Assembly (NCBI GenBank): GCA_029239235.1
Contig: JAQZBD010000002.1
Coordinates: forward strand, 1 to 48,256
Length of the DNA: 48,256 nt
Origin: Herbinix sp.
GTDB taxonomy: Bacteria; Bacillota; Clostridia; Lachnospirales; Lachnospiraceae
Direction: 5' to 3'
Shown here: positions 28,773-37,505 of the stretch, in pieces
How the letters are laid out: every line of letters starts with the position of its first letter
Numbering within the stretch: the stretch's first letter is position 1
The notes under the pieces: generated by a model
The model's database searches: none
Told to the model about the DNA's origin: nothing
Seen by the model: the letters and a program-made list of their open reading frames with translations, nothing else
Translations under genes and position numbers: made by a program

Positions 28773-28790
28773 ATGTTAAAAATATAACAT
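28773..28790. promoter_or_regulatory. Rex-like operator 2, overlapping the adhE -10 box
   Basis: ATGTTAAAAATATAACAT has the same two half-sites with three changes from the Rex consensus. It covers the minus-strand TATATT -10 box (28781-28786). Confidence 0.6.
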
Positions 28791-28809
28791 GAAAAAAATA
28801 CTTTGTAAA
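28781..28809 (-). promoter_or_regulatory. adhE promoter
   Basis: On the minus strand TTTACA (28804-28809), a 17-nt spacer and TATATT (28781-28786). Rex-like sites lie immediately on both sides, one covering the -10 box. Confidence 0.7.
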
Positions 28810-28815
28810 TAGATT

Positions 28816-28833
28816 TTGTTAAATAAATAACAA
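28816..28833. promoter_or_regulatory. Rex operator 3, upstream of the adhE -35 box
   Basis: TTGTTAAATAAATAACAA differs from the Rex consensus at one position in the right half-site. It ends six bases before the -35 box on the upstream side. Confidence 0.7.
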
Positions 28834-29148
28834 TCAAAAAATTTTCATAAATGAACAAAAATTATATAGAATATACAATGGAAGTAGTTATATGCGAGTA
28901 GCTTTGTAATTATGCATAAAATCCTAGGGATAAAGAATCAAAATATTGTATTTTTATATAAGGTACTTTTGTGGTATAGTTATATATAGAATAAGGTTAT
29001 TATTAAAAATTACTTAGCAATGATAATAGACAGTATGATAGGAACAAAACCGATGTTCCACACAAAAGCAGACCATTTAATTAGAAGTAATATTATCTTC
29101 TGATAGCTCGTCATATGGGTCGTAAATGTACTTGGAAAGGATATATAT
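28834..29148. other. Intergenic region between divergent adhE and the HD-GYP gene
   Basis: About 315 nt of AT-rich DNA. A run of A/T-rich -10-like words lies near 28970-28990 (TATAGT), which could serve the HD-GYP gene, but no -35 is clear. Nothing else was recognised. Confidence 0.4.
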
Positions 29149-30213
29149 ATGAGAATTATCTCATTAGATACAGTGAAAGGAAATGAATTGCTTGCACGAG
29201 ATATTGTCAGCAATAGCGATTTAGTATTAATGACAGCAGGAACCGTTGTTAAGAAAGAGTATGTGAAGCGATTAAAAGCATTAAATATAGAGTATATATA
29301 TGTAGAAGATGAAATTGGAAAGGGCATAAATTTAACTAACAGCTTAGAGCTACAAATACAGGAGCAATGTCAGGAGGCTGTTCGCAATATTTTATTAAAA
29401 TATTCCTATCAGAATGAAGCAGAACTGGAGGAAATTAAAGTAGTTGCTGATGAAATTATCAAAGATATTATGAGAGAACCAGAAGTTATTTATACCTTAT
29501 ATAGCATACGTGAAAAAAATGATAGTACTTATTCACATTCGATTAATGTATGCGCATTGTCTGTCATTTTAGCCTTTAAATTAAAGCTTTCCAAGACTCG
29601 AATTAAAGATATTGCGGTAGGATGCCTTCTTCATGATATTGGTTTTACTTCTATTACGATAGATTACTATAATTTAAATCTGGAAACCTGCTCTGAAAAG
29701 GAGCTGAAAGAGATTAAGAAACATATAATATATGGATATACTGCAGTTGAGAAGATGGAGTGGCTCTCGCAGGCATCAAAGGACATCATATTAAGTCACC
29801 ACGAAAGAATGGATGGTTCTGGCTATCCTTTTCATATTAAGGAAGATCGTATTAAAATAGGAAGCCGTATAGCTGCTGTCTGTGATGAATTTGACAGTAA
29901 AGTCTATGGTAATCTAACAAAAAGGATGAAGGCTCATGATGCGATTGATTATATTGTAAGTCAGGCAGGAATTTTATTTGATTTTTCCGTTGTAAAGGCT
30001 TTTGTAGACTCTGTAGCAGCATATCCGACGGGAACACTGGTGATTACGAATCAAGACGAGACAGGAATTGTATTAAGGCAGAATGCTCAATGTCCTACCC
30101 GTCCAGTGATTCGCATTATTAAGAACCAGGATGGCAGCAAACCGAAAGAATGGATAGAAAAAGATTTGACAAAAGAACTTACACTTTTTATTGTAGATAC
30201 GATTATGGAGTAA
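29149..30213 (+). CDS. HD-GYP domain cyclic-di-GMP phosphodiesterase-type protein
   Basis: A 354-residue protein. An N-terminal region of about 60 residues resembles the small domain that precedes many HD-GYP modules (GTVVKKEYVKRLKALNIEYIYV). The HD-GYP domain has LLHDIG (H162, D163), a downstream KKHIIYGY, and SHHERMDGSGYP with the GYP at 225-227; all signature residues are intact. Such enzymes degrade cyclic-di-GMP to GMP. No membrane segment or receiver domain is present. The start has GGAAAGGA upstream. An EAL-GGDEF protein is encoded 1.4 kb downstream. Confidence 0.92.
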   Translation: MRIISLDTVKGNELLARDIVSNSDLVLMTAGTVVKKEYVKRLKALNIEYIYVEDEIGKGINLTNSLELQIQEQCQEAVRNILLKYSYQNEAELEEIKVVADEIIKDIMREPEVIYTLYSIREKNDSTYSHSINVCALSVILAFKLKLSKTRIKDIAVGCLLHDIGFTSITIDYYNLNLETCSEKELKEIKKHIIYGYTAVEKMEWLSQASKDIILSHHERMDGSGYPFHIKEDRIKIGSRIAAVCDEFDSKVYGNLTKRMKAHDAIDYIVSQAGILFDFSVVKAFVDSVAAYPTGTLVITNQDETGIVLRQNAQCPTRPVIRIIKNQDGSKPKEWIEKDLTKELTLFIVDTIME

Positions 30214-30265
30214 ATGTTAGTTAATACTAGTATACATGTAGACTTATGCTATGTTATAATACAAG

Positions 30266-30312
30266 AACCTTGGCAAGCAAAATAATAGTTATCAGCTTGG
30301 CAGGGTTTTCTT
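30266..30312 (+). terminator. Terminator-like hairpin after the HD-GYP gene
   Basis: Arms 30266-30278 and 30295-30307 pair over 13 positions with two imperfections, followed by TTTTC. The left arm's GCAAGCA (30274-30280) can pair instead with TGCTTGC at 30350-30356, so two exclusive folds are possible. A TATAAT word ends just upstream at about 30260. Confidence 0.6.
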
Positions 30313-30455
30313 AAGTCTGAAGCGCTGATGTTTTCTGTTTTATCTTGGATGCTTGCTATTGAAAGTAAAATATGTTATAAATAATTATTACATGAATTGC
30401 AGTTGATCCGCGTAAAATATAAAGAGTTTACCGGTTATGAATGGAAGTGAATAAT

Positions 30456-31349
30456 ATGCATAGTTATTTAAGAGCAATTGGGTTTAGTAACATTAATAAT
30501 AGAATGGAATTAAATCAATTATTGGAGATTATAACGGAAAACTCCACAAAAAAACGTACCGCCCCTTTAAGCAGCAAAGGTAGTTTAACTGAGATCACAA
30601 TGGAATTTGGTGAAGGAATGGGTATCACCCTACGCGGTGAGGTTGATGAAGCGGGTAAATTTCATATGGAACATTATTTTCCCTGCCTGAATGGCCAATA
30701 TATAAGTACCAGGGAAGAGGTAGGAATAAATAAGCGGGTAGACTCGGAAGCTTATACAGGTATGTGTGATGATTTTCGATTGGGAGTCTCACTTATCTTT
30801 TATCTTCAGAATGTTATTGAGTTTTTAGAGAAGAAGAGTCAGAATATGCCCATGAGTACACCGTTTCCGATTACGCTGGCAGCTTTGTCCCTGGAGGGAA
30901 GAGTACTTCTTCCTATTGAAATGGATGAGGTTCAAGTCCGTAATATATCTGCGGAGACAAAATATCGGAATCAGTTAATTGCGGAAGCAAAAAAGGGAAA
31001 TCAGGAAGCTATTGATAGTTTAACAATTGATGATATTGATACCTATGCAATGATTTCAAGAAGAGCGAAGAAAGAAGATATTTATTCTATCGTTGATACT
31101 TCATTTATTCCCTTTGGCTCTGAGTCAGATAATTATAGTGTAATTGCTACAATTACAGAATGTAATATTATCGAAAACACTATGACAAAGGAAGAGTTAT
31201 ACGATATGCAGTTGGTTTGCAATGATATCACCTTCCGTTTGTGTATCAATAAGGAGGATCTGATTGGAGAGCCTTCAGTTGGAAGAAGATTTAAGGGTAA
31301 TATCTGGATGCAGGGAAGTATAGCATTGTCTGACCAAGTAAAGGAATAA
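30456..31349 (+). CDS. DUF3881 family protein
   Basis: A 297-residue soluble protein beginning MHSYLRAIGFSNI, which I associate with DUF3881, a family found mainly in Lachnospiraceae. It contains an EGMGITLRGEVDEAGKFHMEHYFP segment and a two-part architecture: an alpha/beta N-terminal half, and a C-terminal half (about 205-297) rich in beta strands and ending in a small barrel-like stretch. No catalytic motif, signal peptide or membrane helix was seen. The start at 30456 is chosen from GGAAGTG upstream and the conserved N-terminus. The function is unknown. Confidence 0.75.
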   Translation: MHSYLRAIGFSNINNRMELNQLLEIITENSTKKRTAPLSSKGSLTEITMEFGEGMGITLRGEVDEAGKFHMEHYFPCLNGQYISTREEVGINKRVDSEAYTGMCDDFRLGVSLIFYLQNVIEFLEKKSQNMPMSTPFPITLAALSLEGRVLLPIEMDEVQVRNISAETKYRNQLIAEAKKGNQEAIDSLTIDDIDTYAMISRRAKKEDIYSIVDTSFIPFGSESDNYSVIATITECNIIENTMTKEELYDMQLVCNDITFRLCINKEDLIGEPSVGRRFKGNIWMQGSIALSDQVKE

Positions 31350-31389
31350 GTTATTAAAGACAGTAAACATAGCTTTATAAGAGTTGTAG

Positions 31390-31427
31390 AAATAGCGCTT
31401 GTACATCAGTACAGCGCTATTTTTTTG
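31390..31427 (+). terminator. Terminator after the DUF3881 gene
   Basis: AAATAGCGCTTGTAC (31390-31404) and GTACAGCGCTATTT (31409-31422) form a stem of about 14 bp with a 4-nt loop, followed by a T run. Confidence 0.88.
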
Positions 31428-31582
31428 CATCTCCATAGCTAACACCGTTACGTAGAGTTTCATTATTTACATTTATATTAATAATTTAAATAAATTTTAC
31501 ATAATATTTACCTGATTATGTAGGAAGTTACAATTTAATTTGATTAAGATAAAAGTGTAGTTAAAAGAAAAGAGGGGTTGTT

Positions 31583-33346
31583 ATGAGAGACGAAAGAAAA
31601 GAAGCGCTGGATACGATCATCGATAAAAAGCAGATAAAAACAGTATTTCAGCCGATTATATCCCTAAAAGACGGTAGTATTCTAGGGCATGAGGCATTAA
31701 GCAGAATTACTGGTATCAGCATCATTGATAATCCGGAAATGCTGTTTTCTATTGCAGGAGAGTACAGCAGGCTCTGGGATCTGGAGCTGTTATGCAGGAC
31801 AAGGGCTTTTGAGTCAGCATATCAATTGATGATACCACCTTATAACAAAATGCTGTTTATAAATGTAAACCCGAATATTATGCATGACGAAAACTTCATT
31901 CGTGGTTTTACAATGGACTTTTTAAGGGAATTTAATATTGAACCCAAGAATGTCATTTTCGAAATTACGGAGCGAAATGTGATTGTAGATATGGGAGGGT
32001 TTTTATCAACCATTAATCATTATCGTAATCAGAATTATAAAATAGCAATTGATGATGCCGGTGCCGGCTACTCAGGTTTAAACCTTATCAGTGACATTAA
32101 TCCAAACTATATTAAGCTGGATATGAAATTAATTCGTAATGTTGATTCGGATAATCTAAAGTATGCATTAGTAAAAGGAATGGTAGAGCTTTCTAAGGAG
32201 TCACAAATTAGTTTAATCGCAGAAGGAATAGAAACCCGGGAGGAGTTATCTACTCTCATTCAGCTGGGTGTTCAATATGGACAAGGATATTATATACAAA
32301 GGCCCCAGGAGGAGATTCTTGATATCACCCATAAACTTATTCATGAAATCTATGAAATGAATTATTTGAAGGACTGTCGCAGGCAGGAGAAGGTACCAAA
32401 GGAAGCTATTATAAACGTATGTAAATATACAGGGATTGTTGCCCCTACGGTGACCGCTAACTACGTCTATAACATATTTAAACAGAACCCAAGTTTTTTT
32501 GGGCTATGTGTGGTAGAAAATGAGATTCCCTTGGGCATTATCACCTGTGAAAAGCTTGCATTAAGAATGAGCGGACATTACGGATATTCACTTTATCAAA
32601 ACAAACCTATTTCTGATTTAATGGACTATAACTTTCTTGCAGTGGATTATCAAATGCCAATTAATGTAGTATCTTACCTTGCCATGTCCAGATCGAATGA
32701 TAAGTTATATGATTTTATTGTTGTAACGGAAAATGATAAATATATAGGAACAGTTACAATCAAGGATTTGCTTCAGAAAGCTACGGAAATCGAGGTTGAT
32801 AATGCGAAGGATCAGAACCCATTGTCAGGTCTCCCGGGTAATCTTATTGTTGAGCAAAAGTTAAATCATTGTGTGCATTGCAATGAAAAATATAGTATAG
32901 CTTATATCGATATCGATAATTTTAAAGCTTTTAATGATGTTTACGGGTTTGAAAGCGGAGATTTAATTATTAAACTGCTGGCATCCATTTTAAAAAAGAA
33001 TATTCCATATAATAATTTTGTCGGACATATCGGTGGAGATGACTTTGTGGTTATTATTTATGAATATGTATCTGAGCACTATTTTCTAGATATCATATCA
33101 CAGTTTGAAGAGAATGCGCTAAAGTATTATAGTCCGGAGGATATTAATAACGGCTACATAATAACAGAAAACAGAAGAGGGGAGCTGGAGCATTATCCAC
33201 TGCTTTCAATAACAATCGTTGCTGCCAATAATCAGAAGAAAGAATTTTCTGATGTCTATCAGATGACAGAGCAGCTGGCTAAGATGAAAAAAGAAGCAAA
33301 GCATAAAAAAATATCGAATAACTTAAACGGGCTGGTAATCACTTGA
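31583..33346 (+). CDS. EAL-CBS-GGDEF cyclic-di-GMP signalling protein
   Basis: A 587-residue cytoplasmic protein. The EAL domain (about 15-255) keeps the catalytic set: GHEALSR (E37-A-L), FINVNPN, ITERNV, AIDDAGAGYSG, IKLDMKL, IAEGIET and GQGYYIQRP, so phosphodiesterase activity is likely. Two CBS-like repeats (about 275-405) may sense adenine nucleotides. The C-terminal GGDEF domain (about 410-560) has IDIDNFKAFND, but the signature is GGDDF (484-488) and the RxxD inhibitory site is absent. It may therefore bind GTP as a regulator instead of making cyclic-di-GMP. The start has GAGGGG upstream. Confidence 0.92.
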   Translation: MRDERKEALDTIIDKKQIKTVFQPIISLKDGSILGHEALSRITGISIIDNPEMLFSIAGEYSRLWDLELLCRTRAFESAYQLMIPPYNKMLFINVNPNIMHDENFIRGFTMDFLREFNIEPKNVIFEITERNVIVDMGGFLSTINHYRNQNYKIAIDDAGAGYSGLNLISDINPNYIKLDMKLIRNVDSDNLKYALVKGMVELSKESQISLIAEGIETREELSTLIQLGVQYGQGYYIQRPQEEILDITHKLIHEIYEMNYLKDCRRQEKVPKEAIINVCKYTGIVAPTVTANYVYNIFKQNPSFFGLCVVENEIPLGIITCEKLALRMSGHYGYSLYQNKPISDLMDYNFLAVDYQMPINVVSYLAMSRSNDKLYDFIVVTENDKYIGTVTIKDLLQKATEIEVDNAKDQNPLSGLPGNLIVEQKLNHCVHCNEKYSIAYIDIDNFKAFNDVYGFESGDLIIKLLASILKKNIPYNNFVGHIGGDDFVVIIYEYVSEHYFLDIISQFEENALKYYSPEDINNGYIITENRRGELEHYPLLSITIVAANNQKKEFSDVYQMTEQLAKMKKEAKHKKISNNLNGLVIT

Positions 33347-33464
33347 GGGTCAACACAGGGGAACTATATTAGAGGAAGGGTTAACCTATACTTTGAATCT
33401 TATAAGAAATGATAATCCATCAGTCTTAGTAAAGAGTAGATAAGTCTGGGTTTGAGGAAGACAA

Positions 33465-35549
33465 ATGAAGAGTATTAAAACAAAGTTAATTGTATCATGT
33501 TCTTTGCTGGTATTATCTGTTGCCATCATTATTGGCTGTGTATCGATTGGTATCGGATACCAATCAATTAGAGAGGAATCTGAGCATTCACTCGAATTAT
33601 TATCTTTTGAAAGTGCTAAGTTAGTTGAAAGCAGAATGGATGCAGTTATTTCCACCTTATCAATGGTCTCTAAGAAGAAGGAGATTACTGAAATGGGTTG
33701 GGAGGTTAATGTTGATACCTTAAAAGAGGAATTGGATAAAACTGATTTTTTAGATATTGGGTATGTATTACCTAACGGTTATACTTATTATACGGATGGG
33801 ACAGTCAGATTAATGAGTGACCGTGTATATGTGGAGGCAGCTTTAAAAGGTACCTCAGAAATATCAGATGTAATCCTAAGCAGGGTTACAAGAAAACCAG
33901 AGATAGAGGTTGCAGTACCGGTTCTTAAGGAAAAGCAAGTTGTTGGAGCTTTAATTGCACGAATGGAGGCGGATTCCTTAAGTAATATTACAAAAGATAT
34001 CGGATATGGTGAACTAGGCTATTCCTTTATGATTAACAGCGAAGGAACCATCATTGCACATCCAAATGCAGATGAGGTTATTCAGAGATTTAATCCGATT
34101 ACAAAGGTAAAGGATGATCCCTCCTTAAAATCATTGTCAGAGGCTTACCTAACGATATTAGATAAAAAAACCGGCGTGGTAGCATATGAATTTGAAGGTA
34201 ATCAGCTGATATCAGCCTTTGCACCAATTGAAGGAACAGACTGGAGCTTTGTTATAACAGCATATAATGATGAGATTATGGAGGCCATACCTAGAATGGT
34301 ACGCATCATTCTAACAATTCTGGCCCTCACCTTACTATTAAGTGTTGGTGTAGTGATTTTACTTGATAATTCTCTAACCACACCATTAATATCTATTACA
34401 AAGCAATCTAAAAAAATAGGAGAACTGGATATTCGGGAAGACATACCTGAGAGATACCGCAGTCAGAAGGACGAAATAGGTATCTTGGCCAGAACCTTTC
34501 AAATTCTAACTGAGAATCTGCGTAACATTATCACCGAGCTAAATATGTCTGCTATTCAGGTTACGGGAACAGCACAGGAATTAACGGAAACCTCGGGACA
34601 ATCAGCTGAGGTTACAGAGGAAATCTCTCTTACACTGGAAGAAATAGCGAAAAGTGCCTACGATCAAGCGAAGAAGACGGAAGCGGGCTTATCTCAGGCA
34701 ACAATATTAGAAGAGAAAATGGAAGTAAACCATAAGCAGATGTTGAAGTTAAATGAAACAACAGATATGGTTATGCTTTTAGTACAAGCGGGTCTAAAAG
34801 AAATAGAGGGATTAAATATTATTACAAATGAAAATAATTTAGCTACCAAAAATATATGCAAGGTTGTTATGGAAATGAAAAAAAGCTCCGAGCAGATTGG
34901 GGAAGCCAGCCGATTTATTTCGGACATTGCCAGGGAAACTAATTTATTAGCACTAAATGCTACTATTGAAGCAGCCAGAGCAGGAGAATGGGGCAGGGGC
35001 TTTGCTGTAGTCGCAGGTGAAATTCAAAGATTGGCAGATCAATCCTCAAAATCTACAAGCTATATTGATGGCGTTATCTCAGGGCTGAAGCAAAACATTG
35101 AGCAATCAGTGCAAAGTATGGATCGAATTACTAAGACCTCTGAGGACCAGCAAAGAAGTGTTTCTGAGACTATCAAGAAGTATCAGGACATTTCAGCAGC
35201 AATGATGCAATCTGAGGATGTAGTAGATAAACTGAATGAATCAGAAGATGAAATGCAAAAAGCAAATAACGAAATTAGATTAATGCTGACAGCCTTAGCA
35301 AATATTGCAGAACAAAATGCAGCCGGAACGCAGCAATCAGTTGCTACCATGGAAGAGCAGGCAGCGTCCATGCAAGTAATTGCAAATGTTACCGATCGTT
35401 TGAAAATGTTAGCGGAAAGTTTAAGAGCTACGGTAAATAGATTTCAAGTAAACATTGAGGAGAATACAGTAGAAGCTGTTACTGAATATGTAGAACAGGC
35501 TGTAGAGGATAATATATCAGTGTCAGAAAGCCTACTTGAAGTAGAGTAG
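33465..35549 (+). CDS. Methyl-accepting chemotaxis protein with extracellular Cache domain
   Basis: A 694-residue chemoreceptor. Membrane helix 1 (about 8-30) and helix 2 (about 277-300) flank a dCache-like ligand-binding domain with [27 protein letters not shown] and [22 protein letters not shown] domain (about 303-360) follows, then the long helical signalling domain with the hairpin tip [20 protein letters not shown]. Methylation-helix glutamates flank the tip. No C-terminal CheR-binding pentapeptide is visible. It should feed CheA/CheW. The ligand is unknown. It follows the EAL-GGDEF gene by 118 nt. Confidence 0.95.
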   Translation: MKSIKTKLIVSCSLLVLSVAIIIGCVSIGIGYQSIREESEHSLELLSFESAKLVESRMDAVISTLSMVSKKKEITEMGWEVNVDTLKEELDKTDFLDIGYVLPNGYTYYTDGTVRLMSDRVYVEAALKGTSEISDVILSRVTRKPEIEVAVPVLKEKQVVGALIARMEADSLSNITKDIGYGELGYSFMINSEGTIIAHPNADEVIQRFNPITKVKDDPSLKSLSEAYLTILDKKTGVVAYEFEGNQLISAFAPIEGTDWSFVITAYNDEIMEAIPRMVRIILTILALTLLLSVGVVILLDNSLTTPLISITKQSKKIGELDIREDIPERYRSQKDEIGILARTFQILTENLRNIITELNMSAIQVTGTAQELTETSGQSAEVTEEISLTLEEIAKSAYDQAKKTEAGLSQATILEEKMEVNHKQMLKLNETTDMVMLLVQAGLKEIEGLNIITNENNLATKNICKVVMEMKKSSEQIGEASRFISDIARETNLLALNATIEAARAGEWGRGFAVVAGEIQRLADQSSKSTSYIDGVISGLKQNIEQSVQSMDRITKTSEDQQRSVSETIKKYQDISAAMMQSEDVVDKLNESEDEMQKANNEIRLMLTALANIAEQNAAGTQQSVATMEEQAASMQVIANVTDRLKMLAESLRATVNRFQVNIEENTVEAVTEYVEQAVEDNISVSESLLEVE

Positions 35550-35560
35550 CGTTATAGATT

Positions 35561-35599
35561 AAAAAATAAAAGACAGCCCTTAGCTGCCTTTTATTTTTT
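35561..35599. terminator. Terminator after the chemoreceptor gene
   Basis: A-rich left arm 35561-35576 (ending AAAAGACAG) and right arm 35584-35599 (CTGCCTTTTA plus T run). It also serves as a terminator for the small leftward gene whose stop is just downstream at 35612. Confidence 0.85.
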
Positions 35600-35611
35600 G
35601 TGGAGTATGCT

Positions 35612-35743
35612 CTATTTAAGTATGCGTGTAAACCATTTGTAAGAATCAATATATTTATTTTGCGTTCTGTTTAAATGTATGTAATAGCAGAAGCCTAGGA
35701 TGGACATATATACGAGAAGGATTATAATTAATTTTATTATCAT
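35612..35743 (-). CDS. 43-residue single-pass membrane peptide
   Basis: A short frame: MIIKLIIILLVYMSILGFCY (one membrane helix, about 3-22), then a polar tail YIHLNRTQNKYIDSYKWFTR and ILK. It starts with ATG preceded by AAGGAGTG seven bases upstream, an excellent ribosome site, and ends shortly before a terminator it can share. It is too short for homology by eye and I do not recognise it. The N-in, single-helix shape with a short charged tail is typical of small regulatory membrane proteins, but the function is unknown. Confidence 0.65.
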   Translation of the reverse strand: MIIKLIIILLVYMSILGFCYYIHLNRTQNKYIDSYKWFTRILK

Positions 35744-36218
35744 AGAAATCACTCCTTATAATTTTTTGTAATTACAGTTTACAATAAAAATTATCTGATA
35801 AATATCGCATTATAGTTAAAGTTATGTAAAATATTTGTTTAGAAATAATGACTAAGTTATCAAATAATTTTGAATGAGAATAATTACTATTATAGTAGGA
35901 GCGATGGAACTAAGAATGAAACGAGCTGTTTTTCGATTATAAATTAAAATATATTATAATGTATATTATGAAAGTTTGGTATTCAAGAGAAAGATGTATT
36001 TAACTACTTCAGAATAAAAAATGAAATTTGAAAATAAAGATCGTCATGAAAAAGATAGATTGTCATGAAAAGAAAGACATATAGTTATTGACTTAAGTGA
36101 AAGGAAATAGTAGAATATGTATGTTGCGTAAACGCAACTAATCATGAAAGATCGTTTTATTTTCTTATTTACAGCATAGAATACCGTATAATAAAGTAAA
36201 TATAAATTCTATATTCTT
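35744..36218. other. AT-rich intergenic region before tRNA-Arg
   Basis: About 475 nt with no convincing gene. It holds a perfect 16-bp palindrome GTTGCGTAAACGCAAC at 36123-36138, a GTCATGAAAA direct repeat near 36045 and 36063, and a TATAAT at 36187-36192 that is probably the tRNA promoter -10 box. The weak -35 has no clear match. Confidence 0.45.
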
Positions 36219-36290
36219 GCCCTCATAGTTAAATGGATATAACAAGCCCCTCCTAAGGGCTAGTTGCAGGTTCGATTCCTGCTGGGGGTG
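36219..36290 (+). tRNA. tRNA-Arg (anticodon CCU)
   Basis: A 72-nt tRNA. The acceptor GCCCTCA pairs with TGGGGGT (with G-U pairs); the anticodon loop CTCCTAA gives CCU for AGG arginine codons. The T arm GCAGGTTCGATTCCTGC is perfect. The discriminator is G and CCA is not encoded. A terminator follows within 6 nt. Confidence 0.93.
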
Positions 36291-36295
36291 CTATG

Positions 36296-36319
36296 AAAGC
36301 CTTTTTAAGGCTTTTTTTT
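36296..36319 (+). terminator. Terminator after tRNA-Arg
   Basis: AAAGCCTT (36296-36303) and AAGGCTTT (36307-36314) with a 3-nt loop, followed by a run of eight Ts. Confidence 0.9.
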
Positions 36320-36445
36320 GTTGCCTAAATTCAGATATTCAAGCTTATATGTATAAATTTGAAATGAGAAAAAGCATGAAAATGGAATAATAACAAATAC
36401 TATTGAATATTAAGTCTCAAAATAAGTGTAGACTACCCTTACCAC

Positions 36446-36473
36446 TTTACACAAACTTTACAAAAACTGAACA
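36446..36473 (+). promoter_or_regulatory. Pho-box-like direct repeats upstream of pstS
   Basis: TTTACA at 36446-36451 and 36457-36462, and a related TGAACA at 36468-36473, spaced exactly 11 bp. This matches the direct-repeat pattern (TT(A/T)ACA, about 11-bp period) bound by Gram-positive PhoP. A TACTAT -10-like word follows at about 36475. It lies some 95 nt before pstS. Confidence 0.65.
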
Positions 36474-36567
36474 TTACTATGGTATTACGAAATAAAAATT
36501 AATGGTATTTTTGTATTGTAAGAAATGAAGAGAAGAAAAATGTAACGAATCGAAAAGGAGAGTTAAA

Positions 36568-37479
36568 ATGAGGAGAACAATTAAAGGAATAGCAGCGCTT
36601 TTATTGATGTTGGTTTTTGTTATCGGTACTTTTACAGCATGTGCAGGCAATACGAATAGCACAGGGGAGAGTACAGATGAGAATACTTCTACAGAAACAC
36701 CGGATACTTCAACCGAAACACCAGCTGATGATACAGCAGATTTAAGCGGAACAATTACAATGGCAGGTTCCACCTCCATGGAGAAGATCGCAAATGCAGC
36801 TGCTGAAAGCTTTATGGCAAAATATCCAGATGTTACAGTAACAGCAGAGTTTACAGGTTCTGGAGCAGGTATTGAAGCAGTAACAGCAGGAACCGTTGAT
36901 ATCGGAAATTCTTCCAGAAACTTAAAAGATACAGAAACAAGTGCTGGTGTAGTTGAAAACATAGTAGCAATCGATGGTATTGCAGTAGTTCTTGATCCAG
37001 CAAATAAAGTAGCAAACTTAACAAAAGATCAATTAGTTCAGATTTATACCGGTGCAGTATCTAACTGGAGTGCAGTTGGTGGCGCAGATCAACCAATCGT
37101 AGTTATTGGTAGAGAAGCTGGTTCCGGTACAAGATCCGCATTTGAAGAGTTATTAGAAGTAGAAGATGCATGTAAATACTCTAATGAAATCAACAGCAGC
37201 GGTGGTGTTTTAGCAAAGGTAGCATCAACAGCAGGCGCAATCGGTTATGTATCTCTTGATGTTGTAGATAGCTCAGTAGTTACAGTAAGCCTTGATGATG
37301 TAGCTCCAACAGAGGAAAATATCAAAGCAGGATCTTACTTATTAAGCAGACCTTTCATCATGGCAACAAAAGGCGCTTTAACTGAGCAGACTGAATTGGT
37401 TCAAGCATTCCTTAACTACATGTTATCAGATGAAGGCCAGGAATTAGTTAAGACTGTTGGATTAATCACAGTAAAATAA
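36568..37479 (+). CDS. pstS: Phosphate ABC transporter substrate-binding lipoprotein PstS
   Basis: A 303-residue periplasmic-type phosphate-binding protein anchored as a lipoprotein: signal helix at 5-21 and lipobox FTAC with C25. A linker of about 30 residues rich in Thr, Glu and Asp (about 30-57) precedes the binding fold. Phosphate-binding segments TMAGSTSMEKI, FTGSGAGIEAV, and GREAGSGTRSAFEELL are intact. The start has AAAGGAGAG upstream. It opens a pstSCAB-phoU-phoBR cluster and is preceded by Pho-box-like repeats, so it should be induced in phosphate starvation. Confidence 0.96.
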   Translation: MRRTIKGIAALLLMLVFVIGTFTACAGNTNSTGESTDENTSTETPDTSTETPADDTADLSGTITMAGSTSMEKIANAAAESFMAKYPDVTVTAEFTGSGAGIEAVTAGTVDIGNSSRNLKDTETSAGVVENIVAIDGIAVVLDPANKVANLTKDQLVQIYTGAVSNWSAVGGADQPIVVIGREAGSGTRSAFEELLEVEDACKYSNEINSSGGVLAKVASTAGAIGYVSLDVVDSSVVTVSLDDVAPTEENIKAGSYLLSRPFIMATKGALTEQTELVQAFLNYMLSDEGQELVKTVGLITVK

Positions 37480-37505
37480 TCCATCACTAGGATTAAACAG
37501 TAAGA

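Noticed and set aside
36477-36962. 161-codon minus-strand frame overlapping pstS
   Set aside because: Antisense shadow of pstS with Val/Ser/Pro-rich low-complexity composition and no ribosome site.
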